A DNA stretch of 64,000 bases, taken from the NCBI GenBank assembly GCA_033725935.1, contig MU867060.1, forward strand, positions 124,001 to 188,000, read 5' to 3'. Shown piece after piece: positions 53,767 through 64,000 of the stretch. Both the position numbers and the translations under genes were made by a program. Position 1 is the stretch's first letter. Every line of letters begins with the position of its first letter. The notes under the pieces are model-generated. The model worked only from the letters and a program-made list of their open reading frames with translations, was not told the DNA's origin and did no database searches. The stretch comes from Cladorrhinum sp. PSN259 (taxonomy: Eukaryota > Ascomycota > Sordariomycetes > Sordariales > Podosporaceae).

Positions 53767-54384
53767 ATGAGTAGGGCCTTGCTGCGCTCCGTCCTGGAGC
53801 TGCGTGCTCCTCTGAGCCCATCCACCATCATCACCACCCCTCTCCTCCGCGCCTCACCAACAGCCGCCGTGCGCTTCTTCAACCAAACAACTCAACACAT
53901 CGAGACCCCTCCTCCTCCTCCTCCTCCCGTCGCAGCGAGCATACCACCAACACCACCACAAACACAACAAACCCAAAACCCCATAGACTCCTCAGTCCGC
54001 ACCCTCCTCCCCTTACTCGCCGCCCAGCCAGGCGGACACTACATGACCCTCCACATCCACGGCCAACAATACCTGGTCACGCAAGGCGACACCCTCCGCC
54101 TTCCCTTCAAGATGCCGGGAGTAGCACCGGGCGATGTCCTCCGCCTGAACCGCGCCTCCGCTATTGGTTCCCGCGACTTGACCTTGAAGGGCGCCCCCTA
54201 CGTCGATGAAAGACTTTACGAGTGCCGCGCCGTTGTCATGGGAACCGAGTCGGAGCCGATGCGGCTGAAGATCAAGAAGAAGCAGAGGTGCAGACGCAAG
54301 AAGACTGTCAAGAGCAAGCATCGGTATACGGTTTTGACTATTAGCGAGTTGAAAGTTTTGCCGAGTGTTCCGGAGGGGTTGTGA
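53767..54384 (+). CDS. MRPL49: Mitochondrial large-subunit ribosomal protein bL21m (205 aa)
   Basis: Intronless. A mitochondrial presequence (MSRALLRSVLELRAPLSPS, Arg/Leu/Ser-rich) is followed by a Pro7 tract and a Gln/Thr/Pro linker. The bL21 core spans about residues 92-203: HIHGQQYLVTQGDTLRLP, APGDVLRLNRASAIGSRD, GAPYVDERLYECRAVVMG and the basic KIKKKQRCRRKKTVKSKHRYT end that matches the bacterial L21 K-K-x-Y-R-R-x-x-G-H-R-Q region. It is a 23S-type rRNA-binding protein of the mitoribosome. The symbol is that of the yeast orthologue. The ATG sits in a GCCATGAG context, and upstream reading has no better start. Confidence 0.92.
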   Translation: MSRALLRSVLELRAPLSPSTIITTPLLRASPTAAVRFFNQTTQHIETPPPPPPPVAASIPPTPPQTQQTQNPIDSSVRTLLPLLAAQPGGHYMTLHIHGQQYLVTQGDTLRLPFKMPGVAPGDVLRLNRASAIGSRDLTLKGAPYVDERLYECRAVVMGTESEPMRLKIKKKQRCRRKKTVKSKHRYTVLTISELKVLPSVPEGL

Positions 54385-55670
54385 AGAGGGGGGAAGGGAG
54401 AAAGGCGGACGATCGAGATTATGAAATAGGAAAAATGGGAGCAGCAGACACAGGAAGGGAGTAGGGAGGGTGGGGGAGGAAGTGCGGATTTCGCCAAGCT
54501 AGGTGAAAGGGTGAATGAATGATATGAGGGGAAGGAATGTATAGAGAAAGTTGGGCATAACGTTCCCTCCCTTCAAGGAAGGGGCGGGGAGGGCTTTAAA
54601 ATGGAATTCTTGTCTTGGTCAAAAGAGGATGGGCAGTTCTGTTTTGTAAGATCAGGGAAACATAAACAAAAAATGTGGTTATATTCACTTGTATACATAT
54701 TGAATGCCACCTGTACAAATTAAGATGGTCATTTTACGGACGTCAGAGAAGAAAAAAAAAGGGACGGTGCTATAGATCTCTCGACAGGCATGATTCCGAA
54801 AACAGGTAACCAGTTGCCAAGAAAATCAAAATCGTATACGCCTGTCTTAGGAGAAATACTTCAAACTTGGTATTATGTTTTGTGCCTTCCTGAGCAGAAA
54901 GGGAGGATATGAATTATCCGAAGGTAGCTAGCTAAACCACAAAATAAAGGAGAAAAGAGCCGTACAAAAAGCGATGCAAGCCAAAAAAGCCCGCAACAGC
55001 AGGAAGAGAATATTTATCTAGCGCTGACAAAACGATTTGGTATAAGTCGAAACAAAACAAAGCAAACAATCCTGACTAGGCAAAATGTAGGTAGAAGAAC
55101 CAGACAAGTAAAGTGAACAGTAAAAGGAAAAGATATAAAAAAAATTGATATATCCCAGCTTAGTCCTTCTTCTTCATCCAACCAAAGTGCGTCTCTCCAA
55201 AAAGAATGTGACAAGAAAAGGTTGAAAGTGAGAAAAAGTTAAGATAAAAAGACGCCGTCGTCCTCTCGCCATTCGTGGGGGTGCGTAAAAGGTATCAAGA
55301 ATATGTACAAGCCGCCCCCGCCGTTTTGAGTAATAGTGTGTGTCGTATCGTAACTTCGTGAGACCGAGAAGAGAAACAGAAGAAAGAGGCGGGAAAATTC
55401 CTTCTCTTTCCCTTTTCCATCGAGAAATAGAAAATGTGTTGCGTCTCCAGTCCATCATATTCATCCGTCCATCCATCCAATTCCACATTGTCCAGTTCCC
55501 TTCCCTCGGTGAAACTCCTTGCCATCCAGCATATCCAGTTCATTACTCCAACATTCAGTTTTTGTGTACAGGGTATTCCAAACAAGGGGGTATTCCAACA
55601 ACGTCACCAACAATACATCTTCATCTCATCCAAACAAAAGAAAAACCTGCTGCTCCGCTCATCATTATCG
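54385..55670. other. Convergent intergenic region 1.3 kb
   Basis: Between the 3' ends of bL21m and MPS1. A-rich on the + strand (54700-55260). Open frames here have no domain. Probably long 3' UTRs; nothing else seen. Confidence 0.5.
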
Positions 55671-58484
55671 TCACCTTCCGTGATTACCGCCACCATTTGC
55701 ACCCGTCACAGCCTTCTTAATGCTAGTAAAGTAAGCGCTTGGCCAAGAAGCAACAGCTTCGCCATCAGTAGGCAACCTCTCCTTGCACCGCTGCACGACG
55801 CTCTGAATGATACGCGACAGTAGCTCCTCCGTCATGGGCACCACCTTGCCCTGCTCAGCCGCAGCATAGACGCCAGGGTCAAACTCCTGAGGATACAAGA
55901 AGGGGTCGGTATCAGCCAGCAGCTCATCACAGGTCGGCCGCTCCTTTTGTTCTCTGTTGAGACATCTTCGCATAGTGCGGATCAAGCTGGGCGGGACGCG
56001 ACTACCATCCTCGGTGGTATCAGGAAATTCGACCTGGTAAGCCCAGTTGATGATTGCCTGGCAACGCGACATCTGGTTTGCGATCTTCCCAAATGGCGGA
56101 AGACCGTAGACCATCTGATACAAGATGCATCCCAAACTCCAGACGTCGCTGGGCTTGCCAAGCTTCATGAGCTTGGGCGCACCCTTCTGGTACTGAAGCG
56201 GAGGGGGAATGCAGAATTTGCCGTTCTGTGCGGAGGTGAAGGCGTACTGGTTCGAATCCATCAACGACTCGGGCGACATGTAATTGGGAGTGCCGATCTG
56301 GGTCTCGCGGTGCACATTGACTGTCATTTCAGTTTGGATGGCGTTGGCAATGCCAAAGTCGATCAGTTTGAGCCGTCCCTGTACGAGCACGAAGTTGGCC
56401 GGCTTGAGATCACTGTGAACGACATCCCTGGCGTGGACTGCTTGTACGCACTCAAGCATCTCCTTCCAGTAGTATCGAATGAATACTGGGTCGAGACGGG
56501 CGCCCTCCGGCGTGCTTTGCCGGCTCTTTAGGAGGGTGTTGAAGTCGAGTTCACCGACTTCCATCAACTAAATATCGAATCAGTCACAGCTGCAGAGTTG
56601 GCTTTATGAGGAGATTAAACTTACCACACTGAGAAGCTGCTTTTCAAGATTCAGCTCGTGATCAATGAGCTGAATAACGCGGTCCACGCCGTGCAGCCGT
56701 CTTAACAAGTCGATTTCACCCTTGAACCCCTTGACAGTGTTCTCGTCGGCACTTTCGAGAGAGACACGCTTGAGGGCCAGCATCTTGCCGCTTTCGGCCG
56801 ACACTCGGTACACCTTGCCCGAACCACCGCGACCTATGCAATCGATTCTGGTGTATATTCTGCCGTTTACTCTGAGTAGAACCTGCCGTTTCTTGTTGGC
56901 TTGTGTTGCAGCCGAAGAGCCAGCGGCAGCTGTGGCTGTCTCAACAACCGACATTTTCGGGGGAGGTGGTGGCGCATTTCTAAGTGGTGTGTTTGAGCTC
57001 TTGGAGACCAATGCCTTGCGCTCTGGGGATACTTGAGGTGGTGGAACATTGGATCTGACTTCACTAACAAGCGGCCGAATAGGCTTGACAAGATCATTGA
57101 GGTCCTTGTCATCCAAGAAAGACGCAGAAACAGGCTTGGGCTGCCTTGGCGGGACCGGTTCATGGTTCTCCTTGTTCAGAGCAGCAGGAACCTGCGGGAC
57201 GGGCGCTGGCATGTTGAATGAAAGCTCAAGATGGCTCTTTTCAGGCTCCCTCGACCCAGGGGGCGAAACGCTAACAGGCCCTCCTCTGCGCATTGCTACT
57301 CTCGAGGGATCCCTAGAGCTAACCGGGCTACCTGATGCAGCGTAGTCAGGGTAATTAGAAGCTGAAAATGAGGCTGGCTGGTCCTCCATGGCGTGGTCCA
57401 TATACTGGGGTTGTTGATTATCGTGCTCCTGGCTCGAAAAGGCATCACCTCCGATCTGGGCTTCTCCATCCTCTTCGCTCTGTCTTCTCCTCCCACGACG
57501 AGCTGGTCCACTGAGAAAACTACCAGCCATCTTCCCAACTCTCTTGACGCGCATAGAGCTCGGCGGCGCTACGACAGCAGGCCTTCCAAGTGTAGCCGGA
57601 TCGTCAGGGAACTCCTGGTCACTATAGCCAGTAGATCGTTTGGAAGACACACCAGATGAGCTGCCAGATCCGCCCTTGCCGCCCGATGATCCAACTGCGA
57701 TCCGCACAGTTCTTACAGGAAGAACTGGCGTGTTGATGTCAGGCATTAGCTCTTCTGCAGGGTCTTCTGGCTGTGACAGCTGCGCCTGACTGATTTTCTC
57801 CTCGGCCCTCTCTCTGACCCCGGACTCCCTACTTCTGCCGGACAACGACCTTCGCACGCCCTGCTGAAAGCTTCCATTAAAGCTTGAGTTGAAGGCTCCG
57901 TTACCGGGTGTTGTGCTGCTAAGGCGTACCACTCGTTTCCTGGGAGCGGGGCTGGTCTCGCGGCTGCGTACTGGAGAAGAGGGACGTTCGCTCTCTCGTT
58001 GAACGCTTCCTCGTCTCGTTTGGCGACTTGGCTGACGGCGGACTTCCACCTCTCTTTCATCACCAACTGATAATGTCGATGCGCTCATGGCGCTCCTCCT
58101 TGTCATCGCTCGTGATGCAGGGCGGGCCGGTGGAGAAATCGGGCGCTCTGATGGCCCGGCAACCGACCCCGAGGATGCCTCAGAATGACCATCGTTTAAC
58201 AGCGCCTTGGTTAGGGCGCTCAGCTTCATCGGTTTGGGCATCTCATCGTCGGAGCTGTCGTGGAGGTTCGCATAGTGTTGTTGTTGCGAGTGCGACCCCC
58301 TTTGAGCTGAAGAAGTTGTTGATAATGACGTTGCAGACCCAACAGGATTGGACTCAGCTCGGCTAAGGCCTGGTCTCGAGGTTGGTCGTCGAAGAGCTTG
58401 TCTCGCGGATGTTCTACGCCCGAGAGAGGTAAAATGGCTCCCAGCGCCCATAGGCGTTGGTGATGTGGTCGACATTTCGTGCAT
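55671..58484 (-). CDS. MPS1: Mps1/TTK-type spindle checkpoint kinase (918 aa)
   Basis: Exons 58484..56625 and 56567..55671, joined phase 0 over a 57-nt intron. The first 540 residues are disordered and rich in Ser, Arg and Pro. The kinase domain has the Gly loop IGRGGSGKVYRV (from about 550), Lys572 in MLALKRV, HSDLKPANFVLV with Asp673, KLIDFGIAN with Asp690, and the activation segment TQIGTPNYMSPESL. The QIGTPNYMSPE sequence, WKEMLECVQAVHARDVVHSDLKP and SDVWSLGCILYQMVYGLPPF together are characteristic of Mps1. It phosphorylates Spc105/Knl1 at unattached kinetochores to start the checkpoint and works in spindle pole duplication in yeast. An in-frame ATG three codons downstream (58475) is an alternative start. 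Yeast Mps1 is 764 aa. Confidence 0.95.
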
Positions 58485-59503
58485 CGAGTCCAGTGTTTAT
58501 GCGCCCCTTAAATTGGAGTTGTGGTTGTGTTTTTGTTTATTTCGGCTGGCGACACTCGTTTTGTCTGTTCTGTCGTCGTCCCACCAGCACCGCGTTTTTC
58601 CGCCACCCAATCGAATCAAAAGTTCCCTTCTCCGGCGCAGATAGGAGAAAAAAATGACAAAAAAACAGTCAAATTCGGCGCTCTGCTGGCGGTGCTGCAA
58701 AAAAAAAAAGTCGAATTGGCCTACCGTTGTTGTGATGGCATTTTACCAAGGATTAAGGCCGAGTTGTCGAGGGCTGGAGGTGGGCTTGGAAAGACAACGG
58801 TACCGCTTGAGCATTGCTTTTGCGAAATGCGCGGGATTATTTTGGGCCCTTGGAGGGCAACCAATCAGAGGGGTTCCCGCTTCTAACTCGTTGCGCCAGC
58901 AACCGTGGAAAATGTGAGAGCTAGCGTGATCCCGGTCGCATTCGAAGCTCTCTGCCAAGAGTGTGTTCTTTTTGTTCGTAACAATCTCCGTTGAGTCAAT
59001 GCACGTAATTACGTACAACCCAGTGTTGCAACGCATTCTTGCCTAAGGCATTGACTTTACATGTCTCTTCTTCTTTCACGGACCACCGACCGATAGCTTT
59101 GATAACGGCCAACTCCACTTGGAGCTCTCTCCTCTCCTCCATTGACTTTGCAGATCGAGGGGTTGAATGTCAGCTAGTCCAGGCTTCCATGCTATCAGAA
59201 AACCTTGCTGGCACAACTTCTGCAACAGAGAAACGGGACAGCAAAAACACAGTCATACATCACTTGCACTCCTCAATCACAAGATGCCCGAAACAGAAAG
59301 CTTTTCCGAAGAAACCTGAGTACTTTTAATTGTCCTGTCTATATGCCGCTCCAACTCATGGCCGACATATCCTCGCAAATCCCGAAACTCCAGATCCGTA
59401 GTCGAGTGCAATGCAATGTAAATATTGTCGCAGACGGGTACAAAAGTCGTCAAGGTTCCCCGGAAATTTCCACATCCTTTTTTTCGTTGAGGTAAGTGGG
59501 CAT
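58485..59503. other. Intergenic 1 kb, MPS1 promoter
   Basis: MPS1 upstream region and RPP2 3' flank, same strand. No gene supported. Confidence 0.5.
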
Positions 59504-59959
59504 TTAGTCGAAGAGACCGAAGCCCATGTCGTCGTCGGACTCCTCCTTCTCTGTTAAGATGTTAGCTTTTATTGTTGAGTTGACAGGGTCTGAAGGAGTG
59601 TAACATACCCTCAACCTTCTCCTCCTCCTTGGCCTCCTCAGCGGCACCACCAGCGGCGGCAGCACCACCACCAGCGGCGGCACCACCGGCACCGCCGGAG
59701 GGAACAGAGGCGAGCTTAGCGGAACCCTCAGCGATCAACTACCCCGTTGTGTTAGCATGCCAAAATTTCCCAATGTCCAACCCAATTCATATTTGCGCAC
59801 CTCGTTGATGTCCTTGCCCTCGAGATCCTTGAGGAGGGTGGAGAGACGCTCATCATCGGCCTCAATACCAACGGACTCAAGGACGGCCTTGATGTCGGAA
59901 GCGGAGGGAGCGGTGTTGCCACCGAGCTGGAGGAGGAGGTAAGCGGCCAAGTGCTTCAT
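59504..59959 (-). CDS. RPP2: 60S acidic ribosomal protein P2 (111 aa)
   Basis: Exons 59959..59801, 59738..59609 and 59550..59504. The N-terminal dimerisation domain reads MKHLAAYLLLQLGGN, then SDIKAVLESVGIEADDERL and LLKDLEGKDINELIAEG, the P2 (not P1) pattern. A flexible Gly/Ala hinge follows, then the acidic EEEKVEEKEESDDDMGFGLFD end, which recruits elongation factors; Ser in ESDDD is the usual casein kinase 2 site. Introns are 62 and 58 nt. A further intron probably lies in the leader, ending 14 nt before the ATG. Yeast P2 proteins are about 106 aa. Head-to-head with SPT2. Confidence 0.97.
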
Positions 59960-60894
59960 TTTGACGGATGTGCTAGAGGGTCAATTGTTAGCGTCGGCGA
60001 GGATTACGATGTGCGGTTGTCGTTCGCGATTGGGGTCTTGACTCGACTTACTATTGGTATTGAACAAGAGAGGTCAATCAAGTTTAACCGCTGAGTTGTG
60101 CGGAGAAAGACTCTTCTAGTTCTGGGAGATGATGTGCTTGAGAATCGAGCACTGGATCCGATCCGGAATATTTTGGATTTTTGGTTAGTTGTGAGCCCGA
60201 ACTTTTAGGACCCACCTCAAAGTCACCTGACTGCCGCCTGTTCTAGGGCAAGGTCCAAAAAAAAGGTCCAATTCTCTGCTTAGGTAATAACAAATCCCGC
60301 CAAGCCTTGGCATTGCCTGGATGCTGCCACTCCTGGTGCCGGAGTCGGGGGCATTTGGTGCCGAGCTTTTTCGTGGTGGGTCCCCTGCCAGTCATTGCCT
60401 GCCCAAATGGTTTAGGTTTGGTAATGGCCCCAGCCAGGCCAGCAGGCACGTTCACAGGCTGGCAGCAGCAGCCCCCGTGCCGCCCAGTAAAGTGTTAAAA
60501 AGCAGCGATAAGTTCACAACCTGGAAAGACCCAAAGGTCCCCATCGATCAACCATGCAAACTTCTTTGTCGCTCCCAACGTTTCCTTCTTCTACCTTCTT
60601 CTCCTCCTCTGTCTTCACACCGCAATAGTCGCCCATTCCGAGATTTCCTTCCCCTTAATAGTATTCGCCCGTTGAATCTTAGGATTATTTCGGCGCAGTC
60701 CAACACGAGAAAGACTTGGCACAGTGCAGCGACAGGAGGAAACTTGTCTAGTGGCAACGCAGCAGGTTCTTTTTCGGCCATTCTCACATCGATGACTTCG
60801 CGCCTCCACATCGTATGAGGTTGGGGAGGGATTCCGCACACTGCGAGAATTTTGGTCTGGGTATCATCGCGAACATCACGACATCATATTTACA
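59960..60894. other. Divergent promoter region RPP2/SPT2
   Basis: 0.93 kb with the RPP2 leader intron at the left. No further gene supported. Confidence 0.5.
59974..60051 (-). other. Probable 5' UTR intron of RPP2
   Basis: Donor ATA|GTAAGT at 60051, branch GCTAAC, acceptor CTCTAG ending at 59974; 78 nt. Leader introns are common in ribosomal protein genes. Confidence 0.65.
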
Positions 60895-62140
60895 ATGCCG
60901 GTATGTTTCTTCGACCTGATTCTATCGATTTCGAGCTCTCGCGTGTTGCACCGATGCTGATAATTCACACCAGATTTCTGACCTGCTCGCGTCGATTACC
61001 GGCGAAAAGGCCGGTCCGTCATCGACCCCCGCGCCTCGCCCTATCGCGACGGTACCCAAAAGGAAGGCTGACGATGAACTGCGCAGCGCGCCGCTCTTAA
61101 AGACCCCTCGCCTGGAGTCGGCGGCAGATCGAATTTCCCGTCCGAGTAGTAACTCCCCCAAGCCTGCCGATAAGCCTGCTAGTGGTTCGATCAGCAAGCC
61201 TACACTAACCTCGAGGCCTTCTTCGAACCCTGTGTCGAGTGCACGAACCTCAGGATCCAGCACAGTATCTTCAAATGCAAATGGAGTGAGGACATCTTCG
61301 AGAGAAAATGGCAGCAAGCCGCTGCCTGCGAGACCCGTCGCCAACCGCCCCGCCCCGACTCCGACTTCCAGCGGGCCGCCAAAAGCAAGATCGTTTGCTG
61401 AGATTATGGCCCGTGCAAAAGCAAATTCAGGGGTCAGAGAGTCTCTCGGCAAGATTAACCACAAGCCACTTGAGCGGAACTTGACGATGAAGGAGCGCAA
61501 GGAACTCAAGGCAGAAGAGGCAAGGAATGCCAAGATGGGCGTAAAAAAGACGCCGCTCGGTCGGAACGGCCCTGCTGCTACTTCTTCTGCTGCACCCGCA
61601 CGAGGCGCCCTGGTTGGCGGCGCAAAGAGAAATGGTGTTTCCCCCGGAGCTTCAAGTGGCAAGAAGGGGGCACCAGTTGAGGAGGAGAAGAAGGTCAAGA
61701 AGGCTGCGCTGGCAACTACAGGATATACGGGTACAGCACGGCCCCGTCCAGGTGCCACAACTGCACCGAAATCCAGGCCTGCCGCCGGCAGTGATGAACA
61801 TGACAAGCCTCGCGGAAACTCGCGGTATGGGTATGGAGGTTCTTCGAGGGGTTACGACCGTCGTGGTGGGTATGATCGCGGCGAGGATCTCGACGGCTTT
61901 ATCGAATTTGATGACGATGAAGACGAGGTCGGATATGGCAATAGAAACGGGTATTCCGATGATGAGTCGGACATGGAAGCTGGACTGTCTGACATCGAAG
62001 ATGAGGAGACTGCTGCAGAACGCAGAGCTCGTGAGGAGGACAAGCGAGAAGAGGCATTGGAGAAGAGGCTGAAGCGGGAAAAGGAGGAGAGAAAGCGGAG
62101 GATGCTGGAGCAGAACCGCGCCAGAGCTGGAAATCGTTAG
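60895..62140 (+). CDS. SPT2: SPT2-family chromatin protein (390 aa)
   Basis: Exon 1 60895..60900 codes only for Met-Pro; exon 2 is 60974..62140 (73-nt intron). The start MPISDLLASITGEK is the conserved fungal SPT2 N-terminus. A long Ser/Pro/Ala-rich region contains RSFAEIMARAKAN and GKINHKPLERNLTMKERKELK; basic, disordered DNA-binding stretches follow. The conserved C-terminal histone-binding module is acidic then basic: DLDGFIEFDDDEDEVGY, EDEETAAERRAREEDKREE and the charged coil ending KRRMLEQNRARAG. Spt2 is an H3-H4 chaperone that limits histone loss during transcription. Yeast Spt2 is 333 aa. The next in-frame ATG is far downstream (61232 or later), so the two-codon first exon decides the start. 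Confidence 0.88.
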
Positions 62141-62904
62141 GTTTTTGTTTTATTTTTGCATGTTACGGAGTTCGGGGACCAAGGGCTCGCCTGGATAGAT
62201 CGTTCGGGATGGGCAAATGCATTATGGCTATCTGGGAAGACTGTTTTCTGGGAAGCACTTTTTTAGCATGGAAGTTGAGGCGTACCCGGGTGATCGATCA
62301 TACTGCCAGGCGAATTCCATGATTGTACCTAGAGAGCGATGACGACGAAGATACAGCTTTACAACAGAAGATACCAGGCATTTCTTACACAAGATACTGT
62401 ACTGGGTACTGGTTGTCCACTTCTTTTTTTCGGTTCATCATCATCCCTTGATTGAGCCTTTTATATATGTTCTTAGTTTAGTTCAATATAATTGTATGCC
62501 CTTCACGAGGTTCACTAGTATATGGAAAGTGAACAGACTATGCCATTGAAATAGTATAGAGTAGCAGATCGGCGGAAACATTTTAGTAATATGGATATCG
62601 TCATAAAAAGTAACAAGGTCAAATTTGATGTGCAGCCTCCAAATGTACTAGCGCAGGTCGAAGGCACCCAAGGTAGGCCTATCTAAGCAAATGCTCTCTC
62701 TCCTGTCATCAGTCCTGACCAAAACAGAAACGAATGGGGTATATCCGCATAAACACCAGACTCTACAGATCCCAAAGCTATAAATGACAAAAAAAAGTTA
62801 ACCGTAAGGTCTATAAAGAATATATGCCGTGCCCTTGAGTCCACGGGAAAGGAAACGTGAGGTGAGATAAGAAAAGTATATGTGTCGATTTGGTCTCTTT
62901 TCCA
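62141..62904. other. Convergent intergenic region 0.76 kb
   Basis: 3' flanks of SPT2 and the RBR gene; AT-rich; nothing recognised. Confidence 0.5.
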
Positions 62905-63758
62905 TCACATGGCACATGTGCCATGCTGAACATGATATTCGTAGGGCATGTATCCACATCGATAACACCAGTGTGTGCCACATGGGCATCTGCCAGGGGT
63001 ACGTACCATCAGTTACTACTACGCAACGTGGAATATGATCTGATGTCCCTGAACTTACGAGATGCGATTACACCCTTCTGTTTTTTCAGTCCATCGGTTG
63101 CAGCTGGGACACGGCTTCCATCCACGTTGCCTTGCCAAACTTTCGAACTTTTTCTCACTAGCCATGGAAGCGCTCAACTTTCCCGCGGCGGCAGCGGCTT
63201 CAAGAGAACACGAGTTCCTTGTGTGGGCTCGTTCTCGACTGTGGAAATTGTCAATGGAGGCTGTATGAGGTTGTCGAGAAACCATAAATGAAGAGCATAC
63301 CATCGGACACAAGTACCACCATTACACCTCCTACACCTTGCCGTTCTTCCCGTCCTCAACGCATGCGGTATGAAGGCACCGCATTTCGGATCAGAGCAAT
63401 ACAGCTTCACAGTGGAATCCAGTTCGGCCAGTTTTGACCTGTACTCGGCCACTTCATGGCTGGAGAGACCAAGCCGCCTTTGGAGGAAGCGTAAAGGAAG
63501 CCGAACTGCTGGTGAGCAACAGACTACCGGCTTGAATGGGACGTCCTTGATGGAGTGTTTGTAATACCGCGAGAGGCAATTTCCGCTATGTTGACGTTAA
63601 TAACTCGACCAACAGAAAAAAAGGACATTAAAAGGGGCAAGGTATACCTACCAGTGCTGATGCTTGCATGGGAGCTTTAAGTCCCAGAAATCGGAGATCC
63701 ACTCGGTTGTGACAGTGTCCAGACAGTAGGCACATTCATACGTCTTCCATTCCCACAT
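62905..63758 (-). CDS. RBR (RING-IBR-RING) E3 ubiquitin ligase, 5' end uncertain
   Basis: Exons 63758..63652, 63585..63301, 63238..63059 and 62989..62905 give 218 aa from the ATG at 63758. All three zinc modules are present once spliced: RING1 (ECAYC...PCKHQHCGNCLSRYY...VCC, the second Cys group straddling a junction), IBR (KLYCSDPKCGAFIP...CRRCNGGTCVRCRERAH), and RING2 (PCPSCNRWTEKTEGCNRISC, then CGTHWCYRCG). The Cys in EGCNRI is at the place of the catalytic thioester cysteine of HHARI/Parkin-type ligases. No Ariadne domain or N-terminal extension is seen. The frame is open up to an acceptor-like TTAG at 63813, so an upstream exon within or beyond the window is likely and the real protein may be longer. 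Introns are 66, 62 and 69 nt. Confidence 0.85.
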
Positions 63759-64000
63759 GGCGACTTGAAGTCTGGACGTCTGATCGGGATGAGGGTCACA
63801 GGCTCCAGGCACCTAACTCACAAAAGATGACCATAGAGACCAACCCAGACTCGGATATGAACATGGAGTGAGTCTGTGAATTAGATGACTGTGAATAAAA
63901 AAATTTCAAAAGTACGCCGTCCAGAACTAAAAGAAAAAAAAAGGAAAAGAAAAGAAGAAAACGAAACCTCAAGAACTTTGTCAGAACCAAAGCAGTAAAA

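Noticed and set aside
56238..56260. GGTTCGAATCC, a tRNA B-box-like sequence
   Set aside because: It lies inside the Mps1 kinase domain coding sequence and has no matching A box or cloverleaf.

Overview
The window is nuclear DNA of a filamentous ascomycete (Pezizomycotina; Sordariomycete-like is a guess, not a proof). The evidence is short GT-AG introns of about 50-80 nt with CTAAC-type branch points, dense genes on both strands, a fungal rhodopsin-type membrane protein, a UstYa-family protein, a fungus-type NAD-dependent MTD1 and a fungal complex I accessory subunit. I support 29 protein-coding genes, most with exon structures deduced from splice signals that rejoin recognisable families. I see no rRNA, convincing tRNA, CRISPR array or intact transposon.

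Left end (1-7 kb) is accessory in character. It holds the 5' part of a UstYa-like (DUF3328) oxidase running off the edge, a tiny signal-peptide ORF, a secreted type-B carboxylesterase with altered catalytic motifs, and a seven-helix rhodopsin-domain protein. From 8 to 42.7 kb the window is mostly housekeeping: RPB7, MPO1, APQ12, S-adenosylmethionine synthetase, a 988-aa disordered protein, MTD1, MMS19, SPC2, EMC3, RPC25, a NUFIP1/CCCH protein, SIL1, a complex I 17.8-kDa-type subunit, a SET protein and RPS15. A sequencing gap flanked by a G24 and a C68 tract lies at 16.7-16.9 kb.

From 43 to 53 kb come a GH53 galactanase, an MDR enoyl-reductase-like enzyme, a membrane-anchored monothiol glutaredoxin and two uncharacterised proteins. 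The right end (53.7-64 kb) returns to housekeeping: mitochondrial bL21, the Mps1 kinase, ribosomal P2, SPT2 and an RBR ubiquitin ligase near or across the right edge.

Themes: ER protein biogenesis (SPC2 and EMC3 head-to-head, SIL1, a secretory-pathway glutaredoxin), transcription (RPB7 and its Pol III paralogue RPC25, SPT2), translation (RPS15, P2, bL21m) and one-carbon metabolism (SAM synthetase, MTD1). I found no unambiguous new defence or mobile system. The best leads are the possible RiPP-type cluster edge at the left, two apparent GC-AG introns, very small exons (16 and 6 coding nt), a 14-bp-stem hairpin in an unusually long intron, and several young tandem duplications.
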